Part shown: in pieces, positions 16,982 through 26,298 of the stretch | How the letters are laid out: each line of letters starts with the position of its first letter | Numbering within the stretch: the first letter of the stretch is position 1 | Assembly: GCF_001975825.1 (NCBI RefSeq) | Contig: NZ_MTKN01000069.1 | Span: 1-43,180, forward strand | Source of the DNA: [Flexibacter] sp. ATCC 35208 | GTDB taxonomy: Bacteria; Bacteroidota; Bacteroidia; Chitinophagales; Chitinophagaceae | DNA length: 43,180 bases | Direction: 5' to 3' | The notes under the pieces: generated by a model | The model's database searches: none | Told to the model about the DNA's origin: nothing | What the model saw: only the letters and a program-made list of their open reading frames with translations | Made by a program: the position numbers and the translations under genes

Positions 16982-18022
16982 TTACTGTTCGGCCTGCAAT
17001 AGGGAACGTACAGCTGGCACCACTTTTCTGCCAAATAACTCAATGGATTTCAGTATCTTATTGTGTGGCATATCTCCTTTGAGAATTTGGGCCAGGAAGC
17101 GGGTATGATTAAACAGTTTGCTTTGATATACAATCTTGTCTACTACTTCCTGCACGCTGCCCACAAAAAGGGGGCCTTCGGGAGAGCGCAAGTACTCAAA
17201 CTGACCACGGGTGATAGGGGGCCAGCCTCTTTCTTCCCCAACACGGTTCATAATTTTTTCGTACACAGGCCAGAACTCATTGGCAGCGGTTTCGCCGTCT
17301 TCCCCGATATACATGTGGCAATTGATGGCCAGTGGCAAAGTGGTCAGGTCATGACCGGCTTCGGCTGCGGACTGGCGGAACAATTTTACGATATTGACGA
17401 ACTGTTTGGGTAAGCCTCCCAGAATGGCTACAGTCATTCCAAGTCCCATTTTACCAGCTCTGGCAGCAGAAGCGGGGGTACCCCCGATCGCGAGCCAGAT
17501 AGGCAGTTTTTCCTGATAAGGACGGGGATATATTCCTCTTTCCCGGATAGGTGCCCGGAACTTGCCTTGCCAGCTGATAATTTCGTTATTGTTTATTTTG
17601 GTGAGCATATCCAGTTTTTCAATGAATAGCTCATCATAGTCATTCAAATGGTAGCCAAACAAGGGGAATGATTCAATAAAAGAACCCCTGCCAGCCATAA
17701 TTTCGGCCCTGCCATTGGAAATTAGATCCAGCGTGGCAAAGTTCTGGAAAGTACGCACCGGATCGGCAGAACTCAATACCGTTACCGAACTGGATAGACG
17801 GATATTTTTGGTTACCGCGGCAATAGCTCCCAGTGCAACCTCTGGTGCAGATATAATGTAGTCAGGCCGGTGGTGTTCGCCAACGGCAAATACATCCAAT
17901 CCGATTTCGTCGGATAGTCTGGCTTCTGCCAGTAATTCCTGCATCCGGGTATGAGCGTTTATCGCCTTGCCAGGTAAATTGTCTGGTGTAACTTCTCCAA
18001 AAGTGCTGATACCGAATTCCAT
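16982..18022 (-). CDS. LLM-class flavin-dependent oxidoreductase
   Basis: A 346-residue luciferase-like monooxygenase (TIM barrel binding FMN). It begins MEFGISTFGEVTPD and contains GLDVFAVGEHHRPDY, SSSVTVLSSADPVRTFQ, and AGRGSFIESFPLFGY, all usual in the family. These enzymes oxidise a small organic substrate with reduced flavin and oxygen; the substrate here is unknown. A good ribosome-binding site (AAAGGAG, 6-7 bases before ATG) fixes the start, notable because most genes in this window lack one. Confidence 0.9.
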   Translation of the reverse strand: MEFGISTFGEVTPDNLPGKAINAHTRMQELLAEARLSDEIGLDVFAVGEHHRPDYIISAPEVALGAIAAVTKNIRLSSSVTVLSSADPVRTFQNFATLDLISNGRAEIMAGRGSFIESFPLFGYHLNDYDELFIEKLDMLTKINNNEIISWQGKFRAPIRERGIYPRPYQEKLPIWLAIGGTPASAARAGKMGLGMTVAILGGLPKQFVNIVKLFRQSAAEAGHDLTTLPLAINCHMYIGEDGETAANEFWPVYEKIMNRVGEERGWPPITRGQFEYLRSPEGPLFVGSVQEVVDKIVYQSKLFNHTRFLAQILKGDMPHNKILKSIELFGRKVVPAVRSLLQAEQ

Positions 18023-18163
18023 TGTTTACTCCTTTTTTTTCGTGGCGCAAAGATCGGACAATAAAAGGTAATGGAAAACGGACACCTGGTTTCCCGGGGG
18101 AAACTATGGCGTTGCAATAAATTGGCTACAGGATTACTGTAGCTTCAAATTCAATGAAATTAC

Positions 18164-18583
18164 CTATTTCAAATCAAAACTAAGAGGAGCCGGATTACAG
18201 TAAAAGATCTTCTTCACATGGTTACACAGTTCCGTGTAAGTGCCGGGTTTTGTTAAGAATAAATGAGCACCAAGTTTGAGTGCATCGTCAATATCACGTT
18301 TCATATCTGATGTACTCATAATAATAATCCTGGTGAGGGTCTGACGCAGGAGCTTTTTTAATTCCACGAGACATTCTTTTCCATTCATCTTTGGCATGTT
18401 CAGGTCAAGGAAAATAAAATCAGGTAAGGCGATCTTCTTTTTACTCAACAGGTCCAGGGCTTCAATACCGCTGTTACAGCTGTGCGTGCGTGATCCGGGT
18501 ACAACGTCTGTGATTGCTTCTGTCAAAAAAAGCCTGTCATCTGCATCGTCATCAATGATTAAAACTGTCTGCTGCTGTATCAT
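18164..18583 (-). CDS. Single-domain response regulator
   Basis: A 139-residue CheY-like receiver with no output domain. Acidic pocket DDD at 11-13, phospho-acceptor Asp60 in FIFLDLNMP, switch Ser/Thr in IIIMSTSD and the conserved Lys in FLTKPG. This resembles the Rcp1-type regulators that pass phosphate on or bind a partner protein. It is divergent from the PAS-ackA-phosphoketolase run about 150 bases away. Receivers of this class can be phosphorylated by acetyl phosphate in vitro, which makes the neighbourhood suggestive; no cognate kinase is adjacent. Confidence 0.92.
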   Translation of the reverse strand: MIQQQTVLIIDDDADDRLFLTEAITDVVPGSRTHSCNSGIEALDLLSKKKIALPDFIFLDLNMPKMNGKECLVELKKLLRQTLTRIIIMSTSDMKRDIDDALKLGAHLFLTKPGTYTELCNHVKKIFYCNPAPLSFDLK

Positions 18584-18735
18584 ATGGTTAAAAATTTAAG
18601 GTGAGCAGAAGAGTGGTGTATGTAAGAAAGAAGCATCTAAAGTACTCAAAAAATGACTAATAAGATGTTAATTATTATTAACGGTGCCTATATTGCTTAG
18701 GCATGATTAGTGAGTAGGTATTGTAAAAGACACGC

Positions 18736-19284
18736 ATGGACCCTAAAGAATTATTTGTTAATGGTGGGGAGACCGGACAATTGATGCACATCTATCAATG
18801 GGAAAACAATATCATCGGTACTCCTGATACATGGCCACCTCATTTACGCACTGCTGTACGTATTATGCTCACTTCGGTGCAACCTATGTTTATCTGGTGG
18901 GGAGAGCAATTCATACATCTTTACAACGATGCATTCATTCCATTTGCGGGCAAGGGACATCCTTCTGTACTAGGGCGTCCTGCATCTGAAATATGGGCGG
19001 ATGAATGGATGCGGTTAGCGCCTGTGGCCACAGCTGCGGTGGCGGAAAATGCGGGATCCTTCATAAAAAGTAGTTTTTTCATCATGAAAAAAGAAGAGGA
19101 TGTCGAAGACATTTCCTACGCTTTTTCCTATAGTCCGATTTTAGGACCTGACAATGTGGTGGATGGATTACTCAGCATATACAACAATTACATGAACCCC
19201 ATTATGGGGCATTCTGTAGACCGCGAAGTGCCGGTTGTGGAGAATCCTGATGATGTGGATTTGGATACCCGGTTGGATAAATAA
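18736..19284 (+). CDS. Stand-alone PAS-type sensor domain protein
   Basis: A 182-residue protein lacking any kinase or output domain. It matches the N-terminal PAS-like region of many hybrid kinases: GTPDTWPPHLRTAVRIMLTS, then MFIWWGEQFIHLYNDAFIPFAG, a KGHPSVLGRPASEIWADEW block and the strand YAFSYSPILGPDNVVDGLLS. In those proteins it precedes GAF and kinase domains; here the gene ends in a short acidic tail (ENPDDVDLDTRLDK), with no sign of truncation by frameshift. Only 11 bases separate it from acetate kinase, so it is probably the first gene of that operon. A ligand or redox-sensing partner role for the operon is inference. Confidence 0.78.
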   Translation: MDPKELFVNGGETGQLMHIYQWENNIIGTPDTWPPHLRTAVRIMLTSVQPMFIWWGEQFIHLYNDAFIPFAGKGHPSVLGRPASEIWADEWMRLAPVATAAVAENAGSFIKSSFFIMKKEEDVEDISYAFSYSPILGPDNVVDGLLSIYNNYMNPIMGHSVDREVPVVENPDDVDLDTRLDK

Positions 19285-19295
19285 CATGTTCTACC

Positions 19296-20411
19296 ATGGA
19301 AACGATATTGACGGTTAATTGTGGATCTTCCAGTCTGAAGTTTGCACTGTATTCTTTAAAACTGGAACAGCTTTTATTGGGCAATGTAATAGATGGTTAT
19401 ACCAAGATTGGCGAGGAAAGACATGAGCATGGTGCGGTGACGATGAAGGAGGCGGCAGAAGAGGTGGTGAGAGTGTTGCGTGCCCGTTCATATGATGTGC
19501 GTATTATCGGGCATCGCATTGTACAGGGTGGTGAGAAACATTTTGAACCGGTTATACTGGATGACGGTGTTTTACAATCTTTGAAAGAGCTGGTTCCTTT
19601 GGCGCCTTTGCATATACCGCCTTCGCTGGATGTGATACATGCATTGCAGGAGGCATTTCCAGCTCTAAAGCAGGTAGGATGTTTTGATACGGCTTTTCAT
19701 CAGCATATGCCATTTGAAGCACGACACTATCCATTGCCAAGAGCATTGTGGAAGGAGGGGGTGATCCACTATGGATTTCATGGCTTGTCTTATGAATCCA
19801 TTATGCAGCAGTTACAACCGTTATCACCGGGCAGTAGGGTCATCGTTGCGCATCTGGGCAATGGGGCCAGTTGTGCCGCCATACAGGAGGGCAGTAGTCT
19901 GGATACGACTATGGGCATGACACCTATAGGAGGATTGATGATGAGTACAAGGGCGGGCGATCTGGATCCCGGGGTACTGCTGTACCTGTTAGAAGAAAAA
20001 GGTATGACGGGGAGTGAGCTGTCGCGTATGCTGAACAAATCATCGGGATTAAAAGCGGTGTCAGAAGAAAGTGGGGATGTGCAGCAGTTACTGGAGCAGG
20101 AAGGTACGCATCCGCAGGCAGCAGAAGCGATTCTCATGTTCTGCTATCATGTGCGTAAAACGATTGGTGCGCTGGCGGCGGTATTAGGAGGCGTAGATAC
20201 ATTGGTATTTACAGGAGGGATCGGCGAACATGCAGCAACGATCAGAAGTCGTATCTGTAAAGGACTTGAATTTTTAGGTATAGTCATCAATGAAAAGGCC
20301 AACGAAGAGAAAGCAAATATGATATCAGCGAATGATAGCAAGGTTACCGTTCGGGTAATGAAAACCAATGAAGAGTTAATGATTGCACAACACACGCAAA
20401 CCTTCTTATAA
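19296..20411 (+). CDS. ackA: Acetate kinase
   Basis: A 371-residue enzyme, slightly shorter than the usual 395-405, interconverting acetyl phosphate + ADP with acetate + ATP. Signature NCGSSSLKF at residues 8-16; then YGFHGLSYES, HLGNGASCAA, DTTMGMTPIGGLMMSTRAGD and the nucleotide-binding FTGGIGEHAATIRSR. All expected active-site segments are present. It sits between the PAS gene (11 bases) and phosphoketolase (1 base), so it would draw off the acetyl phosphate made by the latter. No phosphotransacetylase gene is nearby. Confidence 0.95.
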   Translation: METILTVNCGSSSLKFALYSLKLEQLLLGNVIDGYTKIGEERHEHGAVTMKEAAEEVVRVLRARSYDVRIIGHRIVQGGEKHFEPVILDDGVLQSLKELVPLAPLHIPPSLDVIHALQEAFPALKQVGCFDTAFHQHMPFEARHYPLPRALWKEGVIHYGFHGLSYESIMQQLQPLSPGSRVIVAHLGNGASCAAIQEGSSLDTTMGMTPIGGLMMSTRAGDLDPGVLLYLLEEKGMTGSELSRMLNKSSGLKAVSEESGDVQQLLEQEGTHPQAAEAILMFCYHVRKTIGALAAVLGGVDTLVFTGGIGEHAATIRSRICKGLEFLGIVINEKANEEKANMISANDSKVTVRVMKTNEELMIAQHTQTFL

Positions 20412-20412
20412 T

Positions 20413-22716
20413 ATGTTAGAATTACTGCATCGTTATTGGGAAGCGACGAATTATCTGGCAGCCTGCCAGATATATTTACAGGCGAACCCGTTATTGAAAG
20501 AACCATTAAAGGCCGAACATATAAAGCCTAGGTTATTGGGGCATTGGGGCACTTCGCCGGGACTGAATTTTATTTATGTACATCTGAATAGATTGATCCG
20601 GCAAACACAGGCGAGTATTATTTATATCTGTGGTCCGGGACATGGGGCGCCGGCAATGCTGGCCAATACATACCTGGAAGGTACTTATTCGGAGATCTAT
20701 CCGCATATTACACAGGATGAGGCAGGGTTGAATTTATTCTTCAGACAGTTCTCTACACCGGGAGGTATACCCAGTCACGTGAGCGCACATACACCCGGGT
20801 CTATACATGAGGGGGGCGAGCTGGGATATTCACTGGCACATGCTTTTGGGGCAGTGTTCGATCATCCTGATCTGATAGCCGCCTGTGTAGTGGGAGATGG
20901 AGAAGCAGAGACAGGGCCATTGGCAGGTAGCTGGAAGTCGATAGAATTTCTGAATCCAAAAAGAGATGGTGCGGTGTTGCCTATTCTGCACCTGAATGGA
21001 TATAAGATTTCAGGACCTACAGTGATGGCAAGGATGTCTGATGGTGCATTGGCGGATTTATTTGCAGGGCATGGATATGAGACTTTGTTTGTGGAGGGAG
21101 ATGATCCGATGGAGATGCATACTTTGATGGCAGGTGCGTTAGATCTGGCATATGCACAGATCAGGGCGATACAAAATTCTTCACGTGAGAAGCATTGGCC
21201 AATGATCATTTTGCGTACACCAAAGGGGTGGACCGGACCAAAGGAGTGGAAAGGGAAAGCAATAGAAGGTACGTTCAGAGCGCACCAGGTGCCATTGACG
21301 GATGTGAAAAAAGACCCTGCGCAACTGGCATTATTAGAAGCATGGTTACGAAGCTATGATCCATCAACATTATTCGATGCGAATGGCAAATTGATTGCTT
21401 CATTAGCGGAATTACCTCCATCAGGAGAGAAGCGCATGAGTGCGATACCATATGCAAATGGAGGCAAATTATTAGAGGATTTACATTTGCCTGATTTTCG
21501 CAGGTATGCCTTGCTTGTAGTAAAGCCGGGGGAGACTACGGCAGAGACGACAGTAGAGGCAGGGAAGTTAATAAGAGATGTTTTTTTAGCGAATAATAAC
21601 TTCCGGTTATTTTGTCCGGATGAAACGAATTCAAACAGGTTGGGAGCGGTGTTTGAAGTAACAAACCGGATGACGGCAGAGACGATCCTGCCGGATGATG
21701 ATCATCTTTCTCATGATGGAAAAGTGATGGAAGTATTGAGCGAACATCTGTGTCAAGGATGGCTGGAGGGGTATCTGCTCTCAGGCAGACATGGGATATT
21801 CCCCTGTTATGAAGCGTTCGTAACGATCATTGATTCCATGTTCAATCAGCATGCAAAGTGGCTGAAGACCTGCCGGGAATTGCCGTGGCGGCAACCGGTG
21901 TCATCATTGAATTATTTACTGACATCACATAGCTGGCGGCAGGATCATAATGGGTATAGTCATCAGGGCCCAGGGTTTATAGATACTGTGGTGAATAAGA
22001 AGAGCAATGTGATCAGGATTTATTTACCACCGGATGCAAATTGTTTATTGTCAGTATTGGATCATTGTCTGCGTAGCCGTGATTATGTAAACCTGATCGT
22101 AGCTGGTAAGCAACCAGAGTTGCAATGGCTGGATATGGATTCGGCTATACAGCATTGTGCGCATGGTGCTTCGGTGTGGGAGTGGGCGGGGAATGGTGAT
22201 GATGGAGCGCCGGATGTTGTTTTGGGTTGTGCGGGAGATGTACCTACATTGGAAACGGTGGCGGCAGCGTGGTTATTGAGAAAACATTTACCATCGTTGA
22301 AAGTGAGGGTGGTGAATGTCGTAGACCTGATGGCATTGTCTCCTAAGGAGAGTCATCCGCATGGTATGGAGCCGGAGCGGTTTACTGATTTATTTACAGA
22401 TACACAGCCTGTGATATTTGCATTCCATGGATATGTGAGGATCATACATGATCTGGTGCATGGAAGGCCGGATCCGGTGAGGTTTCATGTGAGAGGGTTT
22501 ATGGAAGAGGGAACAACGACAACGCCGTTTGATATGGTGGTGTTGAATAATATGAGCAGGTATCATTTGGCGATGGAGGCGATCAGGCGGGTGCCCGGTT
22601 TGGAAGCTTCAACTGTGCTTGATTTATTTAAAAATAAATTAGCGGAGCATGATGCATATATAAGAGCGCATTTAGAAGATATGCCAGAGATAACTAATTG
22701 GAAATGGAGTGATTAG
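20413..22716 (+). CDS. xfp: Xylulose-5-P/fructose-6-P phosphoketolase
   Basis: A 767-residue thiamine-diphosphate enzyme that splits xylulose 5-phosphate (and often fructose 6-phosphate) with phosphate to acetyl phosphate plus glyceraldehyde 3-phosphate or erythrose 4-phosphate. Signature 1 is EGGELGYSLAHAFGA; signature 2 is GDGEAETGPLAGSW, the ThDP/metal motif. The C-terminal half has SHQGPGFIDTVVNKKSNVIRIYLPPDANCLL. I start at ATG 20413, one base after the acetate kinase stop; an in-frame ATG at 20383 would overlap that gene and gives residues not seen in the family. With acetate kinase it forms a compact phosphoketolase shunt. Confidence 0.95.
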   Translation: MLELLHRYWEATNYLAACQIYLQANPLLKEPLKAEHIKPRLLGHWGTSPGLNFIYVHLNRLIRQTQASIIYICGPGHGAPAMLANTYLEGTYSEIYPHITQDEAGLNLFFRQFSTPGGIPSHVSAHTPGSIHEGGELGYSLAHAFGAVFDHPDLIAACVVGDGEAETGPLAGSWKSIEFLNPKRDGAVLPILHLNGYKISGPTVMARMSDGALADLFAGHGYETLFVEGDDPMEMHTLMAGALDLAYAQIRAIQNSSREKHWPMIILRTPKGWTGPKEWKGKAIEGTFRAHQVPLTDVKKDPAQLALLEAWLRSYDPSTLFDANGKLIASLAELPPSGEKRMSAIPYANGGKLLEDLHLPDFRRYALLVVKPGETTAETTVEAGKLIRDVFLANNNFRLFCPDETNSNRLGAVFEVTNRMTAETILPDDDHLSHDGKVMEVLSEHLCQGWLEGYLLSGRHGIFPCYEAFVTIIDSMFNQHAKWLKTCRELPWRQPVSSLNYLLTSHSWRQDHNGYSHQGPGFIDTVVNKKSNVIRIYLPPDANCLLSVLDHCLRSRDYVNLIVAGKQPELQWLDMDSAIQHCAHGASVWEWAGNGDDGAPDVVLGCAGDVPTLETVAAAWLLRKHLPSLKVRVVNVVDLMALSPKESHPHGMEPERFTDLFTDTQPVIFAFHGYVRIIHDLVHGRPDPVRFHVRGFMEEGTTTTPFDMVVLNNMSRYHLAMEAIRRVPGLEASTVLDLFKNKLAEHDAYIRAHLEDMPEITNWKWSD

Positions 22717-22877
22717 TGTTCTTTTAAGGTTTTACCATCTGGTGCAGTGAGTATTTTTTGTTTGGTGCTGCGCAGGTACCCCGGGGTGGACTTCCGATTG
22801 GCTACTCAACTTTTATAAATATAGATTTTCTTTTATTAATTTTGTTTCTTTAATCACTCACTGTAGTAGCCTAATCT

Positions 22878-23738
22878 ATGAAAACCAATGCTCTTCTCAT
22901 TCTTTCCCTCACCCTGCTATTCGCCTGCAGCAAGAAAGATGACACAACAACAACCAGTACGAACAACGGTAAAAAAGGTGCCTGCTTTAGCACCTATACC
23001 ACAGACGGTACCTGGAACGGAAACATTGTAAAATTGAAAGCCAACTGGTTCTACACCTGGGGTACAGATGCGCCCCTGGATATTGCACCACAAAATGCTG
23101 AATTTGTCACCATGTTCTGGGGCTCAGGCAATGTCACAGACGCAAATATCGCTTATGTCAACAACTTGAAGGCGCAGGGAAAAGTAAAGTACATTCTTGG
23201 TTTCAATGAACCGGATCTTTCTGATCAATCCAACATGACAGTGGCAAAAGCCCTGGAACTCTGGCCTAAATTGGAAAGCATCGGTTTACCACTGGGTAGT
23301 CCTGCGGTTGCATGGCCTACACAGCAATGGATATACGATTTTCTCGATTCCTGTATTGTGAAGAATTATCGTGTAGATTTCATTTGCGTACATATGTATG
23401 TGGGATTGGATGATACGCATTTTGTATCGGTATTGTCTGATTTGTACAACAAGTACCATAAGCCAATCTGGATCACCGAGTTCGCTACAGTAGATAACAA
23501 TGCAAGTACTGTAGAAGGGAATATGTATACACCTGATCAGGTGCTGGGCTTTATGCAGCGTTTATTACCCAAGCTGGATTCATTGCCTTATGTACAGCGT
23601 TATTCATGGTTCTCCAGTTCACCGACGAGTGCGCGGTTATGGCCTTCTTCATTGATAGATGCGAGTGGGAATTTGACGACGTTGGGGAAATGGTATGCGG
23701 ATCATGAACCGAATAATAACATTAAAGCAGCACAATAG
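22878..23738 (+). CDS. GH128-like glycoside hydrolase lipoprotein (beta-1,3-glucanase family)
   Basis: A 286-residue Asl1-like TIM-barrel hydrolase with lipobox LLFAC (Cys17) and a Thr/Asn linker. The catalytic pair is plain: Glu111 in LGFNEPD as acid/base and Glu201 in IWITEFA as nucleophile. The core reads KANWFYTWG...FVTMFWG...VHMYVGLD...YSWFSSSP, as in GH128 endo-beta-1,3-glucanases. Predicted to act at the cell surface or in the periplasm on fungal or algal beta-1,3-glucan. It stands alone with its own terminator. Confidence 0.85.
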   Translation: MKTNALLILSLTLLFACSKKDDTTTTSTNNGKKGACFSTYTTDGTWNGNIVKLKANWFYTWGTDAPLDIAPQNAEFVTMFWGSGNVTDANIAYVNNLKAQGKVKYILGFNEPDLSDQSNMTVAKALELWPKLESIGLPLGSPAVAWPTQQWIYDFLDSCIVKNYRVDFICVHMYVGLDDTHFVSVLSDLYNKYHKPIWITEFATVDNNASTVEGNMYTPDQVLGFMQRLLPKLDSLPYVQRYSWFSSSPTSARLWPSSLIDASGNLTTLGKWYADHEPNNNIKAAQ

Positions 23739-23759
23739 TATATTTTCATTTCCAGGAAG

Positions 23760-23789
23760 GGCGTCATCAAAAAGGTGGCGCCTTTTTTT
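23760..23789 (+). terminator. Terminator after the GH128-like gene
   Basis: GGCGTCATC / GGTGGCGCC stem (two G-U pairs) around AAAAA, then TTTTTTT. Confidence 0.8.
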
Positions 23790-23813
23790 GTGTTGATTTT
23801 GAGTAATGTACTT

Positions 23814-24599
23814 TTAGCTACCAGCCCTACACATCACATCCTGCAATTGCCAATACACCTGCGGCGACATGCCTACATAATGTGTAAAATCTTTAATCAG
23901 GTGGCTTTGATCATAATACCCGCATTCCTCCATCACCTCAAACCAATCCGGTGTCTTTCCGGGTTCCAACATCCCGATGGCTTTTTGAAACCGCTGATAC
24001 CTGTTTACCTCTTTCGAGCTGAACCCTAAATACTTTTTATAATTCAGCTGTACCGTCCTTTCACTTTGCGCGGTCTTCTCCGCAATTTGTTTTGGGTTAT
24101 CATTAAACCCATTCTCAATAATATTCGCTGCCGCCGGATCCCGCTCACAAAGATACAACCCCGAAAAATCCAATAGTTTCTCCACCTGCAAAGCAGGATC
24201 TTCAATTCCATTCAACTCCTGCCAAAGATCAGCAAAACAATGCGTCTGAATTAACTTATCCGGATCAGTTAAATAATGTTGTAAAGGTTTTCCAAAAAAA
24301 CGATAAAAAGCATCGTCCTTAAAGTTCGCCACCAAAATCCTGCTCCCAGCAGGCATGGTATATTTCATAGACTTTTTAACCGGCCCCAGTACCAGTGTTT
24401 TCTCAATAGGCAGGAACTGCTCATTCCCATATTCCAACGGTACCGGCGGCCCAAAATTGAATGCCATGATAGACTGAAAAGCAGGTAACAAATGCTTCTC
24501 CACAGGAACCCTGCTAAGATTCGCAGCATAGTAAAAGTGAGAGAAAACCTGTTCCCATGTGGGCGGAACGGCGATGCGCATGCTGATATATTCCTGCAT
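23814..24599 (-). CDS. AraC-family transcriptional regulator
   Basis: A 261-residue regulator. The first 150 residues are a poorly conserved beta-rich sensor-like region; the last 100 form the double helix-turn-helix of AraC/XylS proteins, with KQIAEKTAQSERTVQLNYKKYLGFSSKEVNRYQRFQKA and the second helix pair in YYDQSHLIKDFTHYVGMSPQVY. The ligand is unknown. It is convergent with the GH128-like gene and downstream of the GH99-like gene, so control of either is possible. A second in-frame Met lies 6 codons downstream (24581). Confidence 0.88.
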   Translation of the reverse strand: MQEYISMRIAVPPTWEQVFSHFYYAANLSRVPVEKHLLPAFQSIMAFNFGPPVPLEYGNEQFLPIEKTLVLGPVKKSMKYTMPAGSRILVANFKDDAFYRFFGKPLQHYLTDPDKLIQTHCFADLWQELNGIEDPALQVEKLLDFSGLYLCERDPAAANIIENGFNDNPKQIAEKTAQSERTVQLNYKKYLGFSSKEVNRYQRFQKAIGMLEPGKTPDWFEVMEECGYYDQSHLIKDFTHYVGMSPQVYWQLQDVMCRAGS

Positions 24600-24601
24600 A
24601 A

Positions 24602-24644
24602 TTTTTTTAAAGACCCGCTTATGTTTTAGTATAAGCGGGTCTTT
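24602..24644 (-). terminator. Terminator after the GH99-like gene
   Basis: 14-bp stem AAAGACCCGCTTAT / ATAAGCGGGTCTTT with an 8-base loop, then seven T on the minus strand. It lies just before the AraC gene on the same strand. Confidence 0.9.
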
Positions 24645-24648
24645 AAAT

Positions 24649-26298
24649 TTACAAATTTATTTTGAAGGACTCCCAGCCTCCAACGGTTGCTCTGTTACAC
24701 GTCATTGGTTGTAACCCATCCTCACTGGAAATATACATTCCATTATTCCCTTTCAATGAAATGCTTCCATCTGCGTTCGTCACCCAGTCAAACTGTTCCC
24801 ACAAGCCAATCGCGGTGCGATTACAGGTAATAGGCTGTAATCCATTTTCAGAAGAGACATACAGATTACCATACTTCAAAGCAATCTTTCCATTCCCTGC
24901 ATCAACCACCACAAACTGCTCCCAGCCTCCGGCATTCGTGCGATTACAATTCATAGCCTGTGTGCCGTTTTCGCTACTTACATACAGGTTGTTAGATCCT
25001 TTCAAAGTAATCGTCATTCCCACCGGGTTATTCGCTGAACCACCAGGTACAGTTGGCGTTTGCCTGATGGCCGTCAGAGTGATCAGGCCTTTCAGCATCT
25101 TACCACCATCACCCGTCAATCGTAAATAATAATCAGCGGAGCAGGCTACACCATCTTCATCCAGCGTAACAAAACCGGATCCAGCAGGAATAAAAGCCGC
25201 ACTTTCTGCTGTCTTAGCAATCTGGTTACCTTCATTGTATTCGTCAAACATGGAGATATAAATTCCCTGACAACCTACACGGATCATATTGTAAAACTGT
25301 CTCCACATAAAGTCACCATGCGCGCGTTGTTTTTCCTGCAGATCGCCGGGCAATACACAGGGTTGATAATCTATACCATTTGCATTGCAATATGCCTGAT
25401 CCGGCGTATTTACAGTGGTGAAGAAATTGTCGGATTCTCCTGCATTTCCAATTCTTCCTACCATCCATGGAGAAAGCATATTGAATGCTTTGTAAGTGTT
25501 CAGGAACGCAGGTCTTGAATCACTATTCTCTTCCCGCCAGTGAGTAGGCACGCCGCCAATGACGTAACATCCCTGGGTCTTAAACCAGTTGATCACTTCC
25601 AGGCATACATCAGCAGACCATGGATGGTTGTCATCATTAAATCCAAATCCCCATATACAAACAACTGGTTTATCATTCTGTCTGGCATAAGCGGAAGACG
25701 TAGTGTAGGCAGACATCTTCGCCAGCCAGTCAGCTTTGATTTCAGTCTGCATATTTGTCCAGCCGCTTACATCGTACATAATGTAAAACTTTCGTCCATA
25801 GGCTTCAGCAGCGCGTTTTACCTTTGCAGTGACAGAATCGCGGATAGGGCCTTCCTGTCCGTTCGGGTTGAAACGTTGCAGGGCGGCAGCATCGATGTTA
25901 TTTTCCTGCATCCACCGAAAATGAGTATTCACGGTCTGATCGGTGTAGGAAGAAAACAGGGTTGCCGGCGAACCATTGCCCAATGCGGGCCATCCGGTTT
26001 TAAAGGTGCTGGTATAATCTCTGACATCCGGCCAGGACTTAATACCGTTGTTGGAAGAGGAGGGTGTTTTGGCCCAGTCCTGCGTCCAGTGCCACCATGC
26101 ATTGATAGGAGAGCCATCTCCGGTACAGGCGAACCAGCCCTGGTACCCCACTACAATTTTACCTACTACATCTCCGGCAGGAGAGGCATTGGTGACGGAT
26201 AATCCACTGGTTTTTAAAGTAATGGAGGATTCTCGTTTGTTACAACCGAAGCATAGCAGTAACAGTGCTGCCCATAGCAGCATAGGCATGGTTTTCAT
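24649..26298 (-). CDS. GH99/GH71-like hydrolase lipoprotein with beta-trefoil tail
   Basis: A 549-residue exported protein with lipobox LLCFGC (Cys19). The catalytic part (about 45-410) starts VGKIVVGYQGWFACTGDG and contains HFRWMQENNIDAAALQRF, YIMYDVSGW, YVIGGVPTHWRE and GIYISMFDEYNEGNQI, as in bacterial GH99-like proteins often labelled xylosidase/arabinosidase. GH99 members act on internal alpha-mannosides, but this branch is loosely characterised, so the substrate is open. Three beta-trefoil units of about 40 residues follow, each with (L/M)Y(V/I)SSE(N/D)G and CNR...WE(Q/S)F; this is a fascin-like or ricin-like sugar-binding fold. A strong terminator follows. Confidence 0.8.
   Translation of the reverse strand: MKTMPMLLWAALLLLCFGCNKRESSITLKTSGLSVTNASPAGDVVGKIVVGYQGWFACTGDGSPINAWWHWTQDWAKTPSSSNNGIKSWPDVRDYTSTFKTGWPALGNGSPATLFSSYTDQTVNTHFRWMQENNIDAAALQRFNPNGQEGPIRDSVTAKVKRAAEAYGRKFYIMYDVSGWTNMQTEIKADWLAKMSAYTTSSAYARQNDKPVVCIWGFGFNDDNHPWSADVCLEVINWFKTQGCYVIGGVPTHWREENSDSRPAFLNTYKAFNMLSPWMVGRIGNAGESDNFFTTVNTPDQAYCNANGIDYQPCVLPGDLQEKQRAHGDFMWRQFYNMIRVGCQGIYISMFDEYNEGNQIAKTAESAAFIPAGSGFVTLDEDGVACSADYYLRLTGDGGKMLKGLITLTAIRQTPTVPGGSANNPVGMTITLKGSNNLYVSSENGTQAMNCNRTNAGGWEQFVVVDAGNGKIALKYGNLYVSSENGLQPITCNRTAIGLWEQFDWVTNADGSISLKGNNGMYISSEDGLQPMTCNRATVGGWESFKINL

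Noticed and set aside
20383..20412. Longer N-terminus for phosphoketolase
   Set aside because: It overlaps the acetate kinase 3' end in another frame and does not resemble the start of the family; ATG at 20413 fits.
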